64,000 nucleotides of DNA, from contig JBEULG010000016.1 of assembly GCA_041287425.1 (NCBI GenBank), positions 1-64,000 of the forward strand. The letters run 5' to 3'. Source of the stretch: JAFGSI01 sp041287425 (lineage in GTDB: Bacteria > Chloroflexota > Anaerolineae > Anaerolineales > Villigracilaceae). Both the position numbers and the translations under genes were made by a program. How positions within the stretch are numbered: the first letter of the stretch is position 1; each line of letters begins with the position of its first letter. Below the pieces are notes generated by a model. It saw nothing but the letters and a program-made list of their open reading frames with translations. It was not told the origin of the DNA and ran no database searches. Positions 7,825 to 15,469 of this stretch are shown piece after piece.

Positions 7825-8768
7825 GTCGTCCGCTTGCGGCCCAGGAAGGCCATGCCCAGCGCCACGCCGAAGACGAGCAGCGTGCCGAGAATGCCGGCGA
7901 GGATGGTCGCCAGGGCTTCGTTGGAGATGCCGGGGAAGACGTAATCGGGGATGATGTTGTAGAGCGGTTCCTGAGCGGCTTCGAGGAAGCCTTTCTGCTC
8001 GGCCACCCACTCCAGCCCGTCGGGGTGAGCAGAGGCCAGCGGCGAGAGAATGGCCAGGAGAAGGGCGATGACCAGCCCGCCGGTCCAGACCGCCGCGCCG
8101 CCCTTGGGGGCCGCCTCACCGATGTGGAGCAGGTCGCGCCGCGCCGCGTAGAGGAAGGCCAGCGCGCCGAGGGTAATCAGTCCCTCGCCCACGCCGATCA
8201 GCATGTGGATGCCGCCCATCGCCGGAACGGCCACGTTGGCGGGCGAAGTGCCGGAGAGCGCCAGTTCCAGGGCGCAGGCCAGGGCGGCGATGACAATCGA
8301 GAACCAGGCGGCGGCGAACCCGCCGACGAAGACGCCCCACTTCTGGCCGCGGGCGAACTTCTGCACCGAGGTATAGACGAAGTACGCGACCGCCACGCCG
8401 ATGACCGCCATGTTGAACAGGTTGCCGCCCAGGGCCAGCAGGCCGCCATCCTGAAAGATGAGCGCCTGGATGCTGACCACCGTGGTCATGACGATGACCG
8501 CCGCCCACGGGCCGAGCAGGATGGTGGCGAGGGCCGCGCCCAGCAGGTGGCCGGAGGTGCCGCCCGTCACCGAGAAGTTGAGCATCTGCCCGGCGAAGAT
8601 GGCCGCCGCCAGCACGCCCATCAGCGGCACCTGGCGCTCGCCCAAATCCTGGCCGACGCGCCGCAGGGCGTAGGCGACCGCCGCAGCCGAGACCACCCAA
8701 AGGACGATGGAAACGACCGTCGAGAGAAATCCATCCGGGATGTGCATGGGTGCAGGGGAAAACAACAT
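7791..8768 (-). CDS. cbiM: Cobalt/nickel ECF transporter substrate-binding membrane protein (CbiM with C-terminal PDGLE domain)
   Basis: A 325-residue membrane protein that captures Co2+ or Ni2+. The N-terminal part is CbiM/NikM (MHIPDGFLS, LNFSVTGGTSGHLLG, GIHMLIGVGEGLIT). The C-terminal part carries a CbiN-like PDGLE domain (SAHPDGLEWVAEQKGF plus one membrane helix), so the accessory subunit is fused. ATG 8768 has a good GGAGG site, but the metal-binding N-terminal Met-His pair would start at codon 8 (8747), so a 7-residue leader may be removed or the true start may be internal. The last ten residues come from a tandem repeat. Confidence 0.92.
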   Translation of the reverse strand: MLFSPAPMHIPDGFLSTVVSIVLWVVSAAAVAYALRRVGQDLGERQVPLMGVLAAAIFAGQMLNFSVTGGTSGHLLGAALATILLGPWAAVIVMTTVVSIQALIFQDGGLLALGGNLFNMAVIGVAVAYFVYTSVQKFARGQKWGVFVGGFAAAWFSIVIAALACALELALSGTSPANVAVPAMGGIHMLIGVGEGLITLGALAFLYAARRDLLHIGEAAPKGGAAVWTGGLVIALLLAILSPLASAHPDGLEWVAEQKGFLEAAQEPLYNIIPDYVFPGISNEALATILAGILGTLLVFGVALGMAFLGRKRTTTHDSRLMTHD

Positions 8769-8777
8769 GGAAGCCTC

Positions 8778-9197
8778 CTAAGACAAATTTTTTTGACAGG
8801 CCGGGCAAAGGCCGACCAGGGTCAGGTGACCGTCGGTCAGGCGATAGCCGGTCTGCTCTTCGATGCGGGCGAGGGGATTTTGCAAGTCCGCCTGGGGGAC
8901 CTCGATTTGGGCGCCGCAGGCGCGGCAGACGAGGTGATGATGGTCGCTGCCGGCCAGTTCATAGGTCAGGTGGCCGTCGGGGTTGTGGGCCGGGAAGACG
9001 ATGCCGTTGGCGGCCAGGAACTCCAGCGTGCGATAGACGGTGGCCTCGGTCATGCCGGTGGGGCGGACGCGTTCGTAGATTTGAGCCGGGGAGAGATGCC
9101 CGTCGTGGTGCAGGGCTTCGAGGATGGCCAGCCGCTGAGGGGTCATGCGGTAACCGCGGGCGCGCAGGGTTTGCGAATGACGGGCAAGGCAGGACAT
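8778..9197 (-). CDS. Fur-family metalloregulator (likely Co/Ni-responsive)
   Basis: A 139-residue Fur/Zur/Nur-type repressor: N-terminal winged helix (MTPQRLAILEAL, TEATVYRTLEFLAANG) and C-terminal dimerisation domain with a histidine-rich metal site (SDHHHLVCRACG). Two CxxC pairs (CRAC and CPAC) form a structural zinc site. It is the first gene of the operon with cbiM, cbiQ and cbiO (9 bp gap to cbiM), so a nickel- or cobalt-sensing role is the likely inference, although zinc or iron sensing cannot be excluded. A perfect inverted repeat overlaps its start codon and suggests autoregulation of the whole operon. Confidence 0.9.
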   Translation of the reverse strand: MSCLARHSQTLRARGYRMTPQRLAILEALHHDGHLSPAQIYERVRPTGMTEATVYRTLEFLAANGIVFPAHNPDGHLTYELAGSDHHHLVCRACGAQIEVPQADLQNPLARIEEQTGYRLTDGHLTLVGLCPACQKNLS

Positions 9198-9237
9198 GCA
9201 ATATCCTTATTGCAAAAAGTATCAATAACGGATTATA
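9197..9237 (-). promoter_or_regulatory. Promoter and inverted-repeat operator of the fur-cbiMQO operon
   Basis: A TATAAT -10 box (ATTATA on plus, 9232-9237) precedes the Fur-family gene. Just downstream are a perfect inverted repeat TGCAATA-N4-TATTGCA (9197-9214) and an imperfect second dyad, TTGATAC-TTTTT-GCAATAA. The arrangement, a dyad between -10 and start codon, is typical of metal-repressor autoregulation. The TTGCAA-like half-sites are reminiscent of Nur boxes. Confidence 0.6.
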
Positions 9238-9259
9238 CCAAATGCCCGTCAAATGAAAA

Positions 9260-9287
9260 GACCCGTTCTCTGAAGGGGGAACGGGTC
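9260..9287 (-). terminator. Terminator after the flavoprotein gene
   Basis: GACCCGTTC / GAACGGGTC stem of 9 bp, followed on the minus strand by TTTTCATTT, 24 bp after the stop of the gene at 9312. The same stem sequence occurs in the terminator at 28060. Confidence 0.75.
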
Positions 9288-9311
9288 ATTCATCGCCGCA
9301 TGGCTGCTTGC

Positions 9312-9944
9312 TCAGTAAATACGCCGTCCGAAGCCGGTCTCGCGGGCGGAGTTGTCGTAAATTTCCTCGATGCAGAAGACATAGGCCGGCCGGTTCGGCC
9401 AGCGTTCCATCGCCGGCCGATGATAGACATCGTGCTGGGCGTTGATGAGGCGATGATAGAGACTGCCGTCTTCGTGGATTTCGACCTTGCCGCGCACCTC
9501 GAAACTGACCACCGGTGGCTGATAGAAAAGCAGGGTCGCCGTCGGGTTAGCCCGAAAGTTCTGCCAGGTGTGATCACGCGCCAATTCCAGAGTGCCGAAT
9601 TTCAGGAAGTCAATGCGCTGATCGCAGCCCTCGCCGTAGAGCAGGCGCATCAGAAGGTTGAGCCCCGCCTCGCTGTAGCCCTCGCGCCAGCCAGCCTGGA
9701 TGTGTGCCAGGTAGGCATCCAGGGTTTCTGGCAGATATTCGGCCTTCGGCAGGAAACCTACCCCTTTGATCGAGGCGTTCAGCCCCGCCGGGCCGTAGGA
9801 AACGACCGCCGGCGTATGGCGGCAGAAGCCAAGAAAGATTTCGTGAGGCGGCACTTCCTCCCCTTCCGCCTGACGGCGGATGAGGTCGGCACGTTGATGG
9901 TAGGCCCATTTGACGAACGAATCGGGAATGACAGCCAAGGACAT
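9312..9944 (-). CDS. Pyridoxamine-phosphate-oxidase-like protein (probable flavin-binding)
   Basis: A 210-residue soluble protein. The C-terminal half (NPTATLLFYQPPVVSFEVRGKVEI, YHRLINAQHDVYHRP, RPAYVFCIEEIYDNS) resembles the split-barrel FMN-binding fold of the pyridoxamine 5'-phosphate oxidase superfamily. The N-terminal half is helical and unfamiliar. ATG 9944 was chosen over an upstream extension because it begins the coherent sequence. It stands alone between two terminator or intergenic regions. Substrate unknown; the family assignment is by sequence feel only. Confidence 0.55.
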   Translation of the reverse strand: MSLAVIPDSFVKWAYHQRADLIRRQAEGEEVPPHEIFLGFCRHTPAVVSYGPAGLNASIKGVGFLPKAEYLPETLDAYLAHIQAGWREGYSEAGLNLLMRLLYGEGCDQRIDFLKFGTLELARDHTWQNFRANPTATLLFYQPPVVSFEVRGKVEIHEDGSLYHRLINAQHDVYHRPAMERWPNRPAYVFCIEEIYDNSARETGFGRRIY

Positions 9945-9990
9945 ATTGGCTCGATCCTTTCGAGAATGGTTTTCTTGTTGCTGTACCCCT

Positions 9991-11226
9991 CTAGCGGGCG
10001 TATCTGGCAGCGGCTTTGACCGGCAGCGCTTTCCAGAACAGGAGGCTGGCCAGGAGAGCAAGGCTGGCGCCGAAGAAGAACGGGGCCGAGGCGCCGAATC
10101 CATGCCAGCCGAAGGCGCCCTGCCAGAGCAGACCGGCAATCAGCGAGGCGGGTAAAGCCGTCAAGCCGACGGCGGCATTATACAGGCCATAGGCGGTGCC
10201 GCGCTGTTCGGCCGGCACCAGGTCGGCGATCAGGGCGCGGGCGGCGCCCTCCGCCGCGGCGTAGTAGACGCCGTAAAGGGCATAGAGCAGCCACACCTGC
10301 CAGCCGGTCCGCGAGATGGCAAACCCCAAATAGACCAGGCCATAGGCGGCCCAGCCGCCGATGATCAGGCGGCGGCGTCCAACGCGGTCGGAGAGCGCGC
10401 CGAGCGGGCCGGCCAGGGCGGCGTAGATGGCGTTGAAGGCAATCAACATTCCCATCACCTGCAAGACGTTCAGGCCGCGCTCCTGGCCGCGCAGGATGAT
10501 GAAAGCGTCGGAGGAATTACCCAACGTGAAGAGAACGACCACCCCGAGGAAGATTTTGAAACGCTTGTCCAGACCTTCGAATCGAAGAGCGGGTGCCTGG
10601 GCGGCGCCCTCCCGCCGGACCTCGCGCGCCCCGATGGCCAGCACCACCACGGCCAGCACCGCCGGGATGATGCTGGCCAAGACGGCAGTCTGGAAGGTGC
10701 GGCGGGTCAGCAGGCCGGCGTCCGTCTGGGTCGCCCAGACGATGAAGGCGGCGATGACCAGCCCGAAGAAAGCGCCAGCCGTGTCGCCGGCGCGGTGCAG
10801 GCCAAAGGCCAGGCCGCGCTGCTTCTTATCAATAGACTCGGCCACCAGGGCATCACGCGGCGCGGTGCGGATGCCTTTGCCGAGCCGGTCGGCAAAACGC
10901 ACGCCCAACACATGTCCCCACAGGCTGGCAAAGTAGAGGAATGGTTTGGCGGCTGCAGAAAGGCCGTATCCAACGACGGTCAACCACTTGCGCCTGCCGA
11001 GTTTGTCCGAAAGCCAGCCGGAGTAAATTTTCGTCAGGCTGGCGGTTGTCTCGGCGACGCCCTCAATCAGGCCGATGACGGCCGTCCTGGCTCCCAGGAC
11101 GTTGGCCAGGAAGAGAGGAATCAGGTTGACGATCATCTCGCTGGAGATGTCGGTCAGGAAAGAGGTGGCCGTCACTACCCAGACGTTACGCGGCAGGCGG
11201 CTCAGGCGATTGTTTTTGGCGGTCAT
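9991..11226 (-). CDS. MFS transporter
   Basis: A 411-residue, 12-helix major facilitator. Typical motifs are SGWLSDKLGRRKWLTVVGYG (motif A) and a second copy, LGALSDRVGRRRLIIGGW, after helix 8, plus DRLGKGIRTAPRDALVAES, which is frequent in a clade of uncharacterised MFS permeases. ATG 11226 follows GAGAGATGACC; longer starts would be cytoplasmic low-complexity. It follows the CBS-domain gene by 8 bp, so the two are co-transcribed. Substrate cannot be inferred. Confidence 0.88.
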   Translation of the reverse strand: MTAKNNRLSRLPRNVWVVTATSFLTDISSEMIVNLIPLFLANVLGARTAVIGLIEGVAETTASLTKIYSGWLSDKLGRRKWLTVVGYGLSAAAKPFLYFASLWGHVLGVRFADRLGKGIRTAPRDALVAESIDKKQRGLAFGLHRAGDTAGAFFGLVIAAFIVWATQTDAGLLTRRTFQTAVLASIIPAVLAVVVLAIGAREVRREGAAQAPALRFEGLDKRFKIFLGVVVLFTLGNSSDAFIILRGQERGLNVLQVMGMLIAFNAIYAALAGPLGALSDRVGRRRLIIGGWAAYGLVYLGFAISRTGWQVWLLYALYGVYYAAAEGAARALIADLVPAEQRGTAYGLYNAAVGLTALPASLIAGLLWQGAFGWHGFGASAPFFFGASLALLASLLFWKALPVKAAARYAR

Positions 11227-11234
11227 CTCTCGCT

Positions 11235-11669
11235 TTAGCGGAAGCCGGTGATGTAATTTTCGAGTTGCTTGACCATGAATTGCAACTCTTCGATGATATC
11301 TTTGACCACGTCGCCGATGGAGACCAGGCCGACCAGGCGGCCCTCTTCGATGACGGGCAGGTGGCGGATGCGTTTGTCGGTCATCAGCGCCATGCAATCA
11401 TTGACGGTGTTATCCGGGCTGACGGTGACCAGGTCGGTGGTCATCACCTCGCCGACACGCACGGAGCGGGGAGGTTTTTCGAACAGGCCGACCTTGCGGG
11501 CGAAGTCGCGCTCGGAGAAGATGCCGGCCACCCGCTCGCCGTCCATCACGAGGACCGCGCCGATTTGTTTCTCAGCCATCAGTTTCAGCGCTTCCAGGAC
11601 GGTGGCATCGGTGGACACTTTCCACACCCGGCTGCCTTTGACTTTGAGCATGTGTTTGACTTTGTTCAT
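11235..11669 (-). CDS. CBS-domain pair protein
   Basis: A 144-residue protein made of two CBS domains (about 10-60 and 75-130: IGAVLVMDGERVAGIFSERD and IRHLPVIEEGRLVGLVSIGDVV). Stand-alone CBS pairs bind adenosyl ligands such as AMP, ATP or SAM and act as energy or redox sensors. It lies directly upstream of the MFS gene and could modulate that transporter. The C-terminal helix (EELQFMVKQLENYITG) is typical of this subfamily. Confidence 0.9.
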   Translation of the reverse strand: MNKVKHMLKVKGSRVWKVSTDATVLEALKLMAEKQIGAVLVMDGERVAGIFSERDFARKVGLFEKPPRSVRVGEVMTTDLVTVSPDNTVNDCMALMTDKRIRHLPVIEEGRLVGLVSIGDVVKDIIEELQFMVKQLENYITGFR

Positions 11670-11783
11670 CGGGTCTGCTCCTTTCGCATGAGTGGGAAGC
11701 CATCTGGAAAAAGGGGCTTATCAGGTCGGCGCGTGAGGGCAACTGCCTGGATTGCCCTCACGCCTATTGCGGTTGGTTCTGTC
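11670..11783. other. Intergenic region with a short palindrome
   Basis: A 114-bp spacer between the CBS gene and the lipoprotein gene, both on the minus strand. It contains an inverted repeat, GTGAGGGCAA / TTGCCCTCAC, around 11735-11762, a plausible terminator stem for the lipoprotein gene. No coding sequence is seen. Confidence 0.4.
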
Positions 11784-12425
11784 TCAAGGGGTGGGGGTGC
11801 TGGTCGGGCCGTTGACGTTGATGATGACGTAGAGCACATCGCCAAAGTAGGTGCCGGTGGAGGTGGACATGCGCCAGTCGCCGCGCACCGTGCCACCCGT
11901 CGCCGGGGCGACCATCGCTACCGAGAGTTCGGTGACGGCTCCCGGCGGGACGGGCTGGCTGAGGGTCAGATTGGCGCCGCCCATGGCGTTCCCGCTGACA
12001 AAGTTAAGGCGGAAGCCCACCTCCCAGGTGCAGGTTCCACTGTTCAAGACCTGCCAGGTCTTGGTGAACGCCTCGCCGGGGTTCATGGGGGTGTTATCGG
12101 GGATGGTGACGTCGGAGGCGAAGGTCAAGCCGTAGCAGGTGGCAGTGGCAGCCGTCCCGCCGCCGGCCGGCGCGCCGGAGGTGGGAGCAGGCGGGGTGAG
12201 AGTAGGCGTCGCTGTCGGCGAGGGAGTCGGTGTAGGGGTATCGGTCGGCATGGCCAGGGCGGTCTGAGTCAGACCGAAGGCGAAAGTCTCGACCGCTCGA
12301 GTCTGAATCATCGCAATGTCAACAGTGGGAGTGGCTTCTGCCTGAGTACCGTCACAAGCGCTGAGCAACAGGGCAATCGAAGCCAGCAGCAGGAACGGCA
12401 GGCGTAAACGATGAAATGGATACAT
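11784..12425 (-). CDS. Lipoprotein with NBR1-type Ig-like domain
   Basis: A 213-residue exported lipoprotein. It has a signal peptide with lipobox LSAC (about residue 23), then a helix-like stretch (AMIQTRAVETFAFGLTQTALAM), a long Thr-Pro linker, and a domain from about residue 105 with FTKTWQVLNSGTCTWEVGFRLNFV. The spaced tryptophans WxVxNxGxCxW are the mark of the NBR1/next-to-BRCA1 Ig-like (four-tryptophan) fold, which also occurs in bacterial surface proteins, notably Chloroflexota. It ends in another Thr-Pro tail. ATG 12425 is set by the signal peptide. Likely a cell-surface binding protein. Confidence 0.8.
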   Translation of the reverse strand: MYPFHRLRLPFLLLASIALLLSACDGTQAEATPTVDIAMIQTRAVETFAFGLTQTALAMPTDTPTPTPSPTATPTLTPPAPTSGAPAGGGTAATATCYGLTFASDVTIPDNTPMNPGEAFTKTWQVLNSGTCTWEVGFRLNFVSGNAMGGANLTLSQPVPPGAVTELSVAMVAPATGGTVRGDWRMSTSTGTYFGDVLYVIINVNGPTSTPTP

Positions 12426-12565
12426 GAGATTCTCCTTTCGGGCAGTTTGGCGGTTGATTCCACTGCCCGAAGGCCAAACATATCTTACTTTTGAGCGCTT
12501 GTAAAGCCCTGCTTTCCCACCAGAATCCCAACAATCAACCACCTGCTGCCAGACGCGCATCCCCT
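12426..12565. other. Intergenic region, no gene seen
   Basis: This spacer holds the lipoprotein ribosome-binding site (GGAGAA on the minus strand) and a TTGGCGGTT / GCCCGAAGG-type GC-rich stretch, with no clear terminator for the rhomboid gene. No open frame with coding character was found. Confidence 0.4.
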
Positions 12566-13252
12566 CTACCACCTTCCCCAGTCGTCCAGGTAGATGACCG
12601 GCCGTTCGCGCCGCCTCAGCAGCGGACCGAAGACGGCGCCGAAAACGAAGCCGCCGATGTGCGCCCAGAAGGCCACCCCGCCCAGGGCCGCCATCCCCAG
12701 CGCCAGCGTCCCCTCCCAAAGTTGGAACAGGAACCACAGCCCCAGCACAATCGCGGCCGGCAGGCGCGCCACCTGGATGAAAAAGCCGAACGGGATGAGC
12801 GTGACGACGCGCCGCTGCGGGAAGAGCAGCAGGTACGCGCCCAGGGTGGCGGCAATCGCCCCGCTCGCCCCGACCGTCGGGACGGTCGAGGCCGGGTAAA
12901 GCAGGACATGCGTCAGCGAAGCCGCCGCGCCCCCCGCCAGGTAAAAGAACAGGTAGCGGGCGTGGCCGAGGGCGTCTTCCACGTTGTCGCCGAAAATCCA
13001 CAGATACAGCATGTTGCCGAGCAGGTGAAGCAGCCCAGCGTGCATGAACATGCTGGTGAACAGCGAACGCAAATCGCCAAAATCGAGGCCGGAGGTCACG
13101 TTGCGCGGGATGAGCGTCATGCGGTAGAGAGCGGTCTCCCCTGCCGGCCCCAGGCTGATTTGCCAGAGAAAGACCAGCACGTTGACGGCAATCAACGCAT
13201 AATTGACGAACGGCACGCGGCGGGTCGGGTTTTCGTCACGGATGGGAATCAT
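12566..13252 (-). CDS. Rhomboid-family intramembrane serine protease
   Basis: A 228-residue membrane protein with the rhomboid core: HLLGNMLYLWIFGDNVED loop, catalytic Ser130 in GASGAIA and catalytic His198 in AHIGGFVFG, with six or seven membrane helices. The N-terminus MIPIRDENPTRRVPFVNY is typical of bacterial rhomboids, which supports ATG 13252 rather than 13270. Rhomboids cleave membrane-anchored substrates within the bilayer. No partner or substrate is evident nearby. Confidence 0.92.
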   Translation of the reverse strand: MIPIRDENPTRRVPFVNYALIAVNVLVFLWQISLGPAGETALYRMTLIPRNVTSGLDFGDLRSLFTSMFMHAGLLHLLGNMLYLWIFGDNVEDALGHARYLFFYLAGGAAASLTHVLLYPASTVPTVGASGAIAATLGAYLLLFPQRRVVTLIPFGFFIQVARLPAAIVLGLWFLFQLWEGTLALGMAALGGVAFWAHIGGFVFGAVFGPLLRRRERPVIYLDDWGRW

Positions 13253-13272
13253 GGCTGCCTCCGGGGACAATT

Positions 13273-13475
13273 GTACCCCGAGCCGGCCGCTTCGGCAGGG
13301 GGATCAATCCCCCCCGCCTCAGAGCATGCAAGTCGGCCAAGGCCGACTCCGAATCCGCTTGAGCGGAAAGCCCGCTTCGAGCGGGCTTCCATGACCTGAG
13401 CCGGGGATTTTCCATCCACGGCGAAGAGGGGGCATCCAGACTTCCGAAGTCTTGGAGACTTCGGAAGTCTGGTTC
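13273..13475. repeat. Cluster of five to six short palindromes
   Basis: Six hairpin-forming units follow one another in about 200 bp of non-coding DNA. They are GCCGCTTCGGC near 13286, GGGGGAT-CA-ATCCCCC near 13299, AGTCGGCC-AA-GGCCGACT near 13331, TCCGCT-TG-AGCGGA near 13354, AAGCCCGCT-TCG-AGCGGGCTT near 13369, and a long CCAGACTTCCGAAGTC stem (13436-13472). The last has arms of 17 bp and is related to the palindrome inside the photolyase gene. Some may act as terminators, but the set looks like a landing zone for palindromic repeats. Confidence 0.8.
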
Positions 13476-13496
13476 TGGATTCATGACATTTGCCAC

Positions 13497-13567
13497 TTGA
13501 AAACGCTCATCAAATGCGCGATAATATGATTGAATTTGAGCGATTATGAACGATTGTGAGCGTTTTC
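13497..13567 (+). promoter_or_regulatory. Promoter and DeoR-type operator array
   Basis: A sigma-70 promoter is present: TTGAAA (13497-13502), 17-bp spacer, GATAAT (13520-13525). Downstream are three abutting 10-bp direct repeats: TGAGCGATTA (13537-13546), TGAACGATTG (13547-13556) and TGAGCGTTTT (13557-13566). An inverted copy, GAAAACGCTCA (13499-13509), overlaps the -35 and is complementary to TGAGCGTTTTC (13557-13567). DeoR-family repressors bind such direct repeats and can loop, so this is the likely site of autorepression and operon control. Confidence 0.75.
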
Positions 13568-14341
13568 ATGAACAACAGCCTTTCCAGTCCCGAACGCCAA
13601 GACCAAATCCTGCAAATCCTGGCCCGCAATCAACGCATCAGCGTCGCCGAAATCTGCGAGCGGTTCGAGGTCAGTGAGGCCACCGCCCGCCGCGACCTGG
13701 AAGCGCTGGCCGAACAGGGCAAACTGCAGCGCGTCCACGGCGGCGCCATCGCCCTCCGCCAGGCCCCGCCCGAAGCGCCCATCCTGCAGCGCGAGCGCGA
13801 ACAGGCGGCTGAAAAAATCCGCATCGGCCTGGCCGCCGCCTCCCTCGTCCAGGATGGCGAGACGGTCTTCCTCGGCTCCGGCAGCACCGTGCTGGAGGCC
13901 GCCCGCGCCCTGCGGACGCGCGCCAGCCTGACCGTCATCACCAACTCGCTGCCGGTGGTCAACACCCTGGCCGGCCTGGAAAACATCCAGCTCATCTGCC
14001 TGGGCGGCATGCTGCGCGACAGCGAACTCTCCTTCATCGGTCATCTCACCGAGCAGGCCCTGGCCGAAGTGCGCGCCGACAAAGTCCTGATCGGCATCCG
14101 CGCCGTCAGCCTGGAACACGGCCTGACCAACGACTACCTGCCCGAGACGATGACCGACCGCGCCATCCTGCGCGCCGGGCGGGAGGTCATCCTGCTTGCC
14201 GACCACACCAAGTTCGGGCGCGTCGCCGCCGCCCACCTGGCCCCCCTCGAAAGCGTCCACACCCTCGTCACCGACAGCCAAACCCCAGCCGATTTCCTCG
14301 AAGCGGCGCACGAACGCGGCCTGCGCGTGATTACCACATAA
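13568..14341 (+). CDS. DeoR-family transcriptional repressor of a sugar operon
   Basis: A 257-residue repressor. The N-terminal winged HTH reads ERQDQILQILARNQRISVAEICERFEVSEATARRDLEALAEQGKLQRVHGGA, the DeoR signature. The C-terminal sugar-phosphate-binding domain has LGSGSTVLEAARAL, ITNSLPVVNTL, LGGMLRDSELSFIG and LLADHTKFG. Members of this family (for example AgaR) are released from DNA by phosphorylated sugars. ATG 13568 follows the operator repeats; an in-frame GTG at 13556 is possible. It precedes seven co-directional carbohydrate genes, which it probably controls. Confidence 0.93.
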   Translation: MNNSLSSPERQDQILQILARNQRISVAEICERFEVSEATARRDLEALAEQGKLQRVHGGAIALRQAPPEAPILQREREQAAEKIRIGLAAASLVQDGETVFLGSGSTVLEAARALRTRASLTVITNSLPVVNTLAGLENIQLICLGGMLRDSELSFIGHLTEQALAEVRADKVLIGIRAVSLEHGLTNDYLPETMTDRAILRAGREVILLADHTKFGRVAAAHLAPLESVHTLVTDSQTPADFLEAAHERGLRVITT

Positions 14342-14410
14342 GGGCGACGCATGCCCCGCCCCGACCCGAATTCGTACCTCCATCACTTTTCGAGACATTC
14401 GCGTTATTCG

Positions 14411-15463
14411 ATGCAAAAAATGCTCCTCCAAAACTTCCGTCCCCAACCCAAACTGGTGACCAAGATTACCCTGGTCGAAAAACCCCGCTTTCCGGCCTTC
14501 GACGCCCACAACCACCTCGGCGAAGACTTCGGCGGCGGCTGGGATAAAAAGCCCCTGGCCCAACTGCTCGACCTCCTCGACGAAGCCGGCGTTGTCCACT
14601 ACGTGGACCTGGACGGCGGCTGGGGCGAAGACATCCTCAACGCTCACCTCGACCATTTCAAGCAGCCCGCCCCGGAGCGCTTCACCATCTTCGGCGGCGT
14701 GGACTGGTCGCAGTGGCCGGAGAGGGGCAACGCCTTCCCCGAATGGGCGGCGAGCAGGCTGCGGGTCCAAAAAGAGCGCGGCGCGGAGGGCCTGAAAATC
14801 TGGAAGGGCTTCGGCCTGCACGTCCGCGACCAGCACGGCGCGCTCGTCGAGGTGGACGACCCGCGCCTCGTCCCGCTCTGGGAAACAGCCGGCGAACTCG
14901 GCCTGCCGGTCGTCATCCACGTCGCCGACCCGGTGGCCTTCTTCGACCCCGTGGACGAGACCAACGAACGCTGGGAGGAACTCGGCCAGCACCCCGACTG
15001 GCGCTTCCCCAGCCCGCCCTTTCCTCCCTTCATGCACATCATGGAGGCCTTCTACCGCCTGGTGAAGCGCCATCCCAACACTACCTTCATCGGCGCGCAT
15101 GTGGGCTGCTATGCCGAAAATCTGGCCTGGGTGGGCAAAATGCTGGAGGATTGCCCGAACTATTACATTGACATCTCCGCCCGCATCGGCGAACTGGGCC
15201 GCCAGCCCTACACCGCCCGGCGTTTCTTCCTGCGCTACGCCGACCGCATCCTGTTCGGCTCCGACATGGGCCCCTACCCCGAAGCCTACCGCGTCATCTA
15301 CCGCTTCCTCGAGACCGACGACGAATACTTCAACTACAACGCCAGCGAAATCCCCCTCCAGGGGCGCTGGTACGTCTATGGCCTGTACCTGCCCGATGAC
15401 GTGCTGCGCAAAGTCTATTACGAGAACGCGGCGCGCGTTTTCGACTACAGATTATCACAGTGA
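14411..15463 (+). CDS. Amidohydrolase-2 family TIM-barrel hydrolase
   Basis: A 350-residue metal-dependent hydrolase of the amidohydrolase superfamily. The barrel motifs are FDAHNHLGEDF (HxH metal ligands), VVIHVADP, TTFIGAHVGCYAEN and ILFGSDMGPYPEAY (terminal Asp ligand). ATG 14411 was chosen because upstream codons to 14351 are Arg/Ser-rich and not family-like. Its neighbours are the DeoR regulator and the SIS protein, so it probably acts on a sugar derivative or lactone. It is not the NagA/AgaA deacetylase type. Confidence 0.82.
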   Translation: MQKMLLQNFRPQPKLVTKITLVEKPRFPAFDAHNHLGEDFGGGWDKKPLAQLLDLLDEAGVVHYVDLDGGWGEDILNAHLDHFKQPAPERFTIFGGVDWSQWPERGNAFPEWAASRLRVQKERGAEGLKIWKGFGLHVRDQHGALVEVDDPRLVPLWETAGELGLPVVIHVADPVAFFDPVDETNERWEELGQHPDWRFPSPPFPPFMHIMEAFYRLVKRHPNTTFIGAHVGCYAENLAWVGKMLEDCPNYYIDISARIGELGRQPYTARRFFLRYADRILFGSDMGPYPEAYRVIYRFLETDDEYFNYNASEIPLQGRWYVYGLYLPDDVLRKVYYENAARVFDYRLSQ

Positions 15464-15469
15464 GCACAG

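Noticed and set aside
7818..10019. A 733-codon plus-strand open frame
   Set aside because: Antisense to cbiM, fur and the flavoprotein gene; amino-acid composition is Arg/Gly/His-rich and incoherent.
11784..13001. Long in-frame extension of the lipoprotein gene
   Set aside because: The extension is antisense-like low-complexity sequence over the rhomboid gene; the signal peptide starts at 12425.
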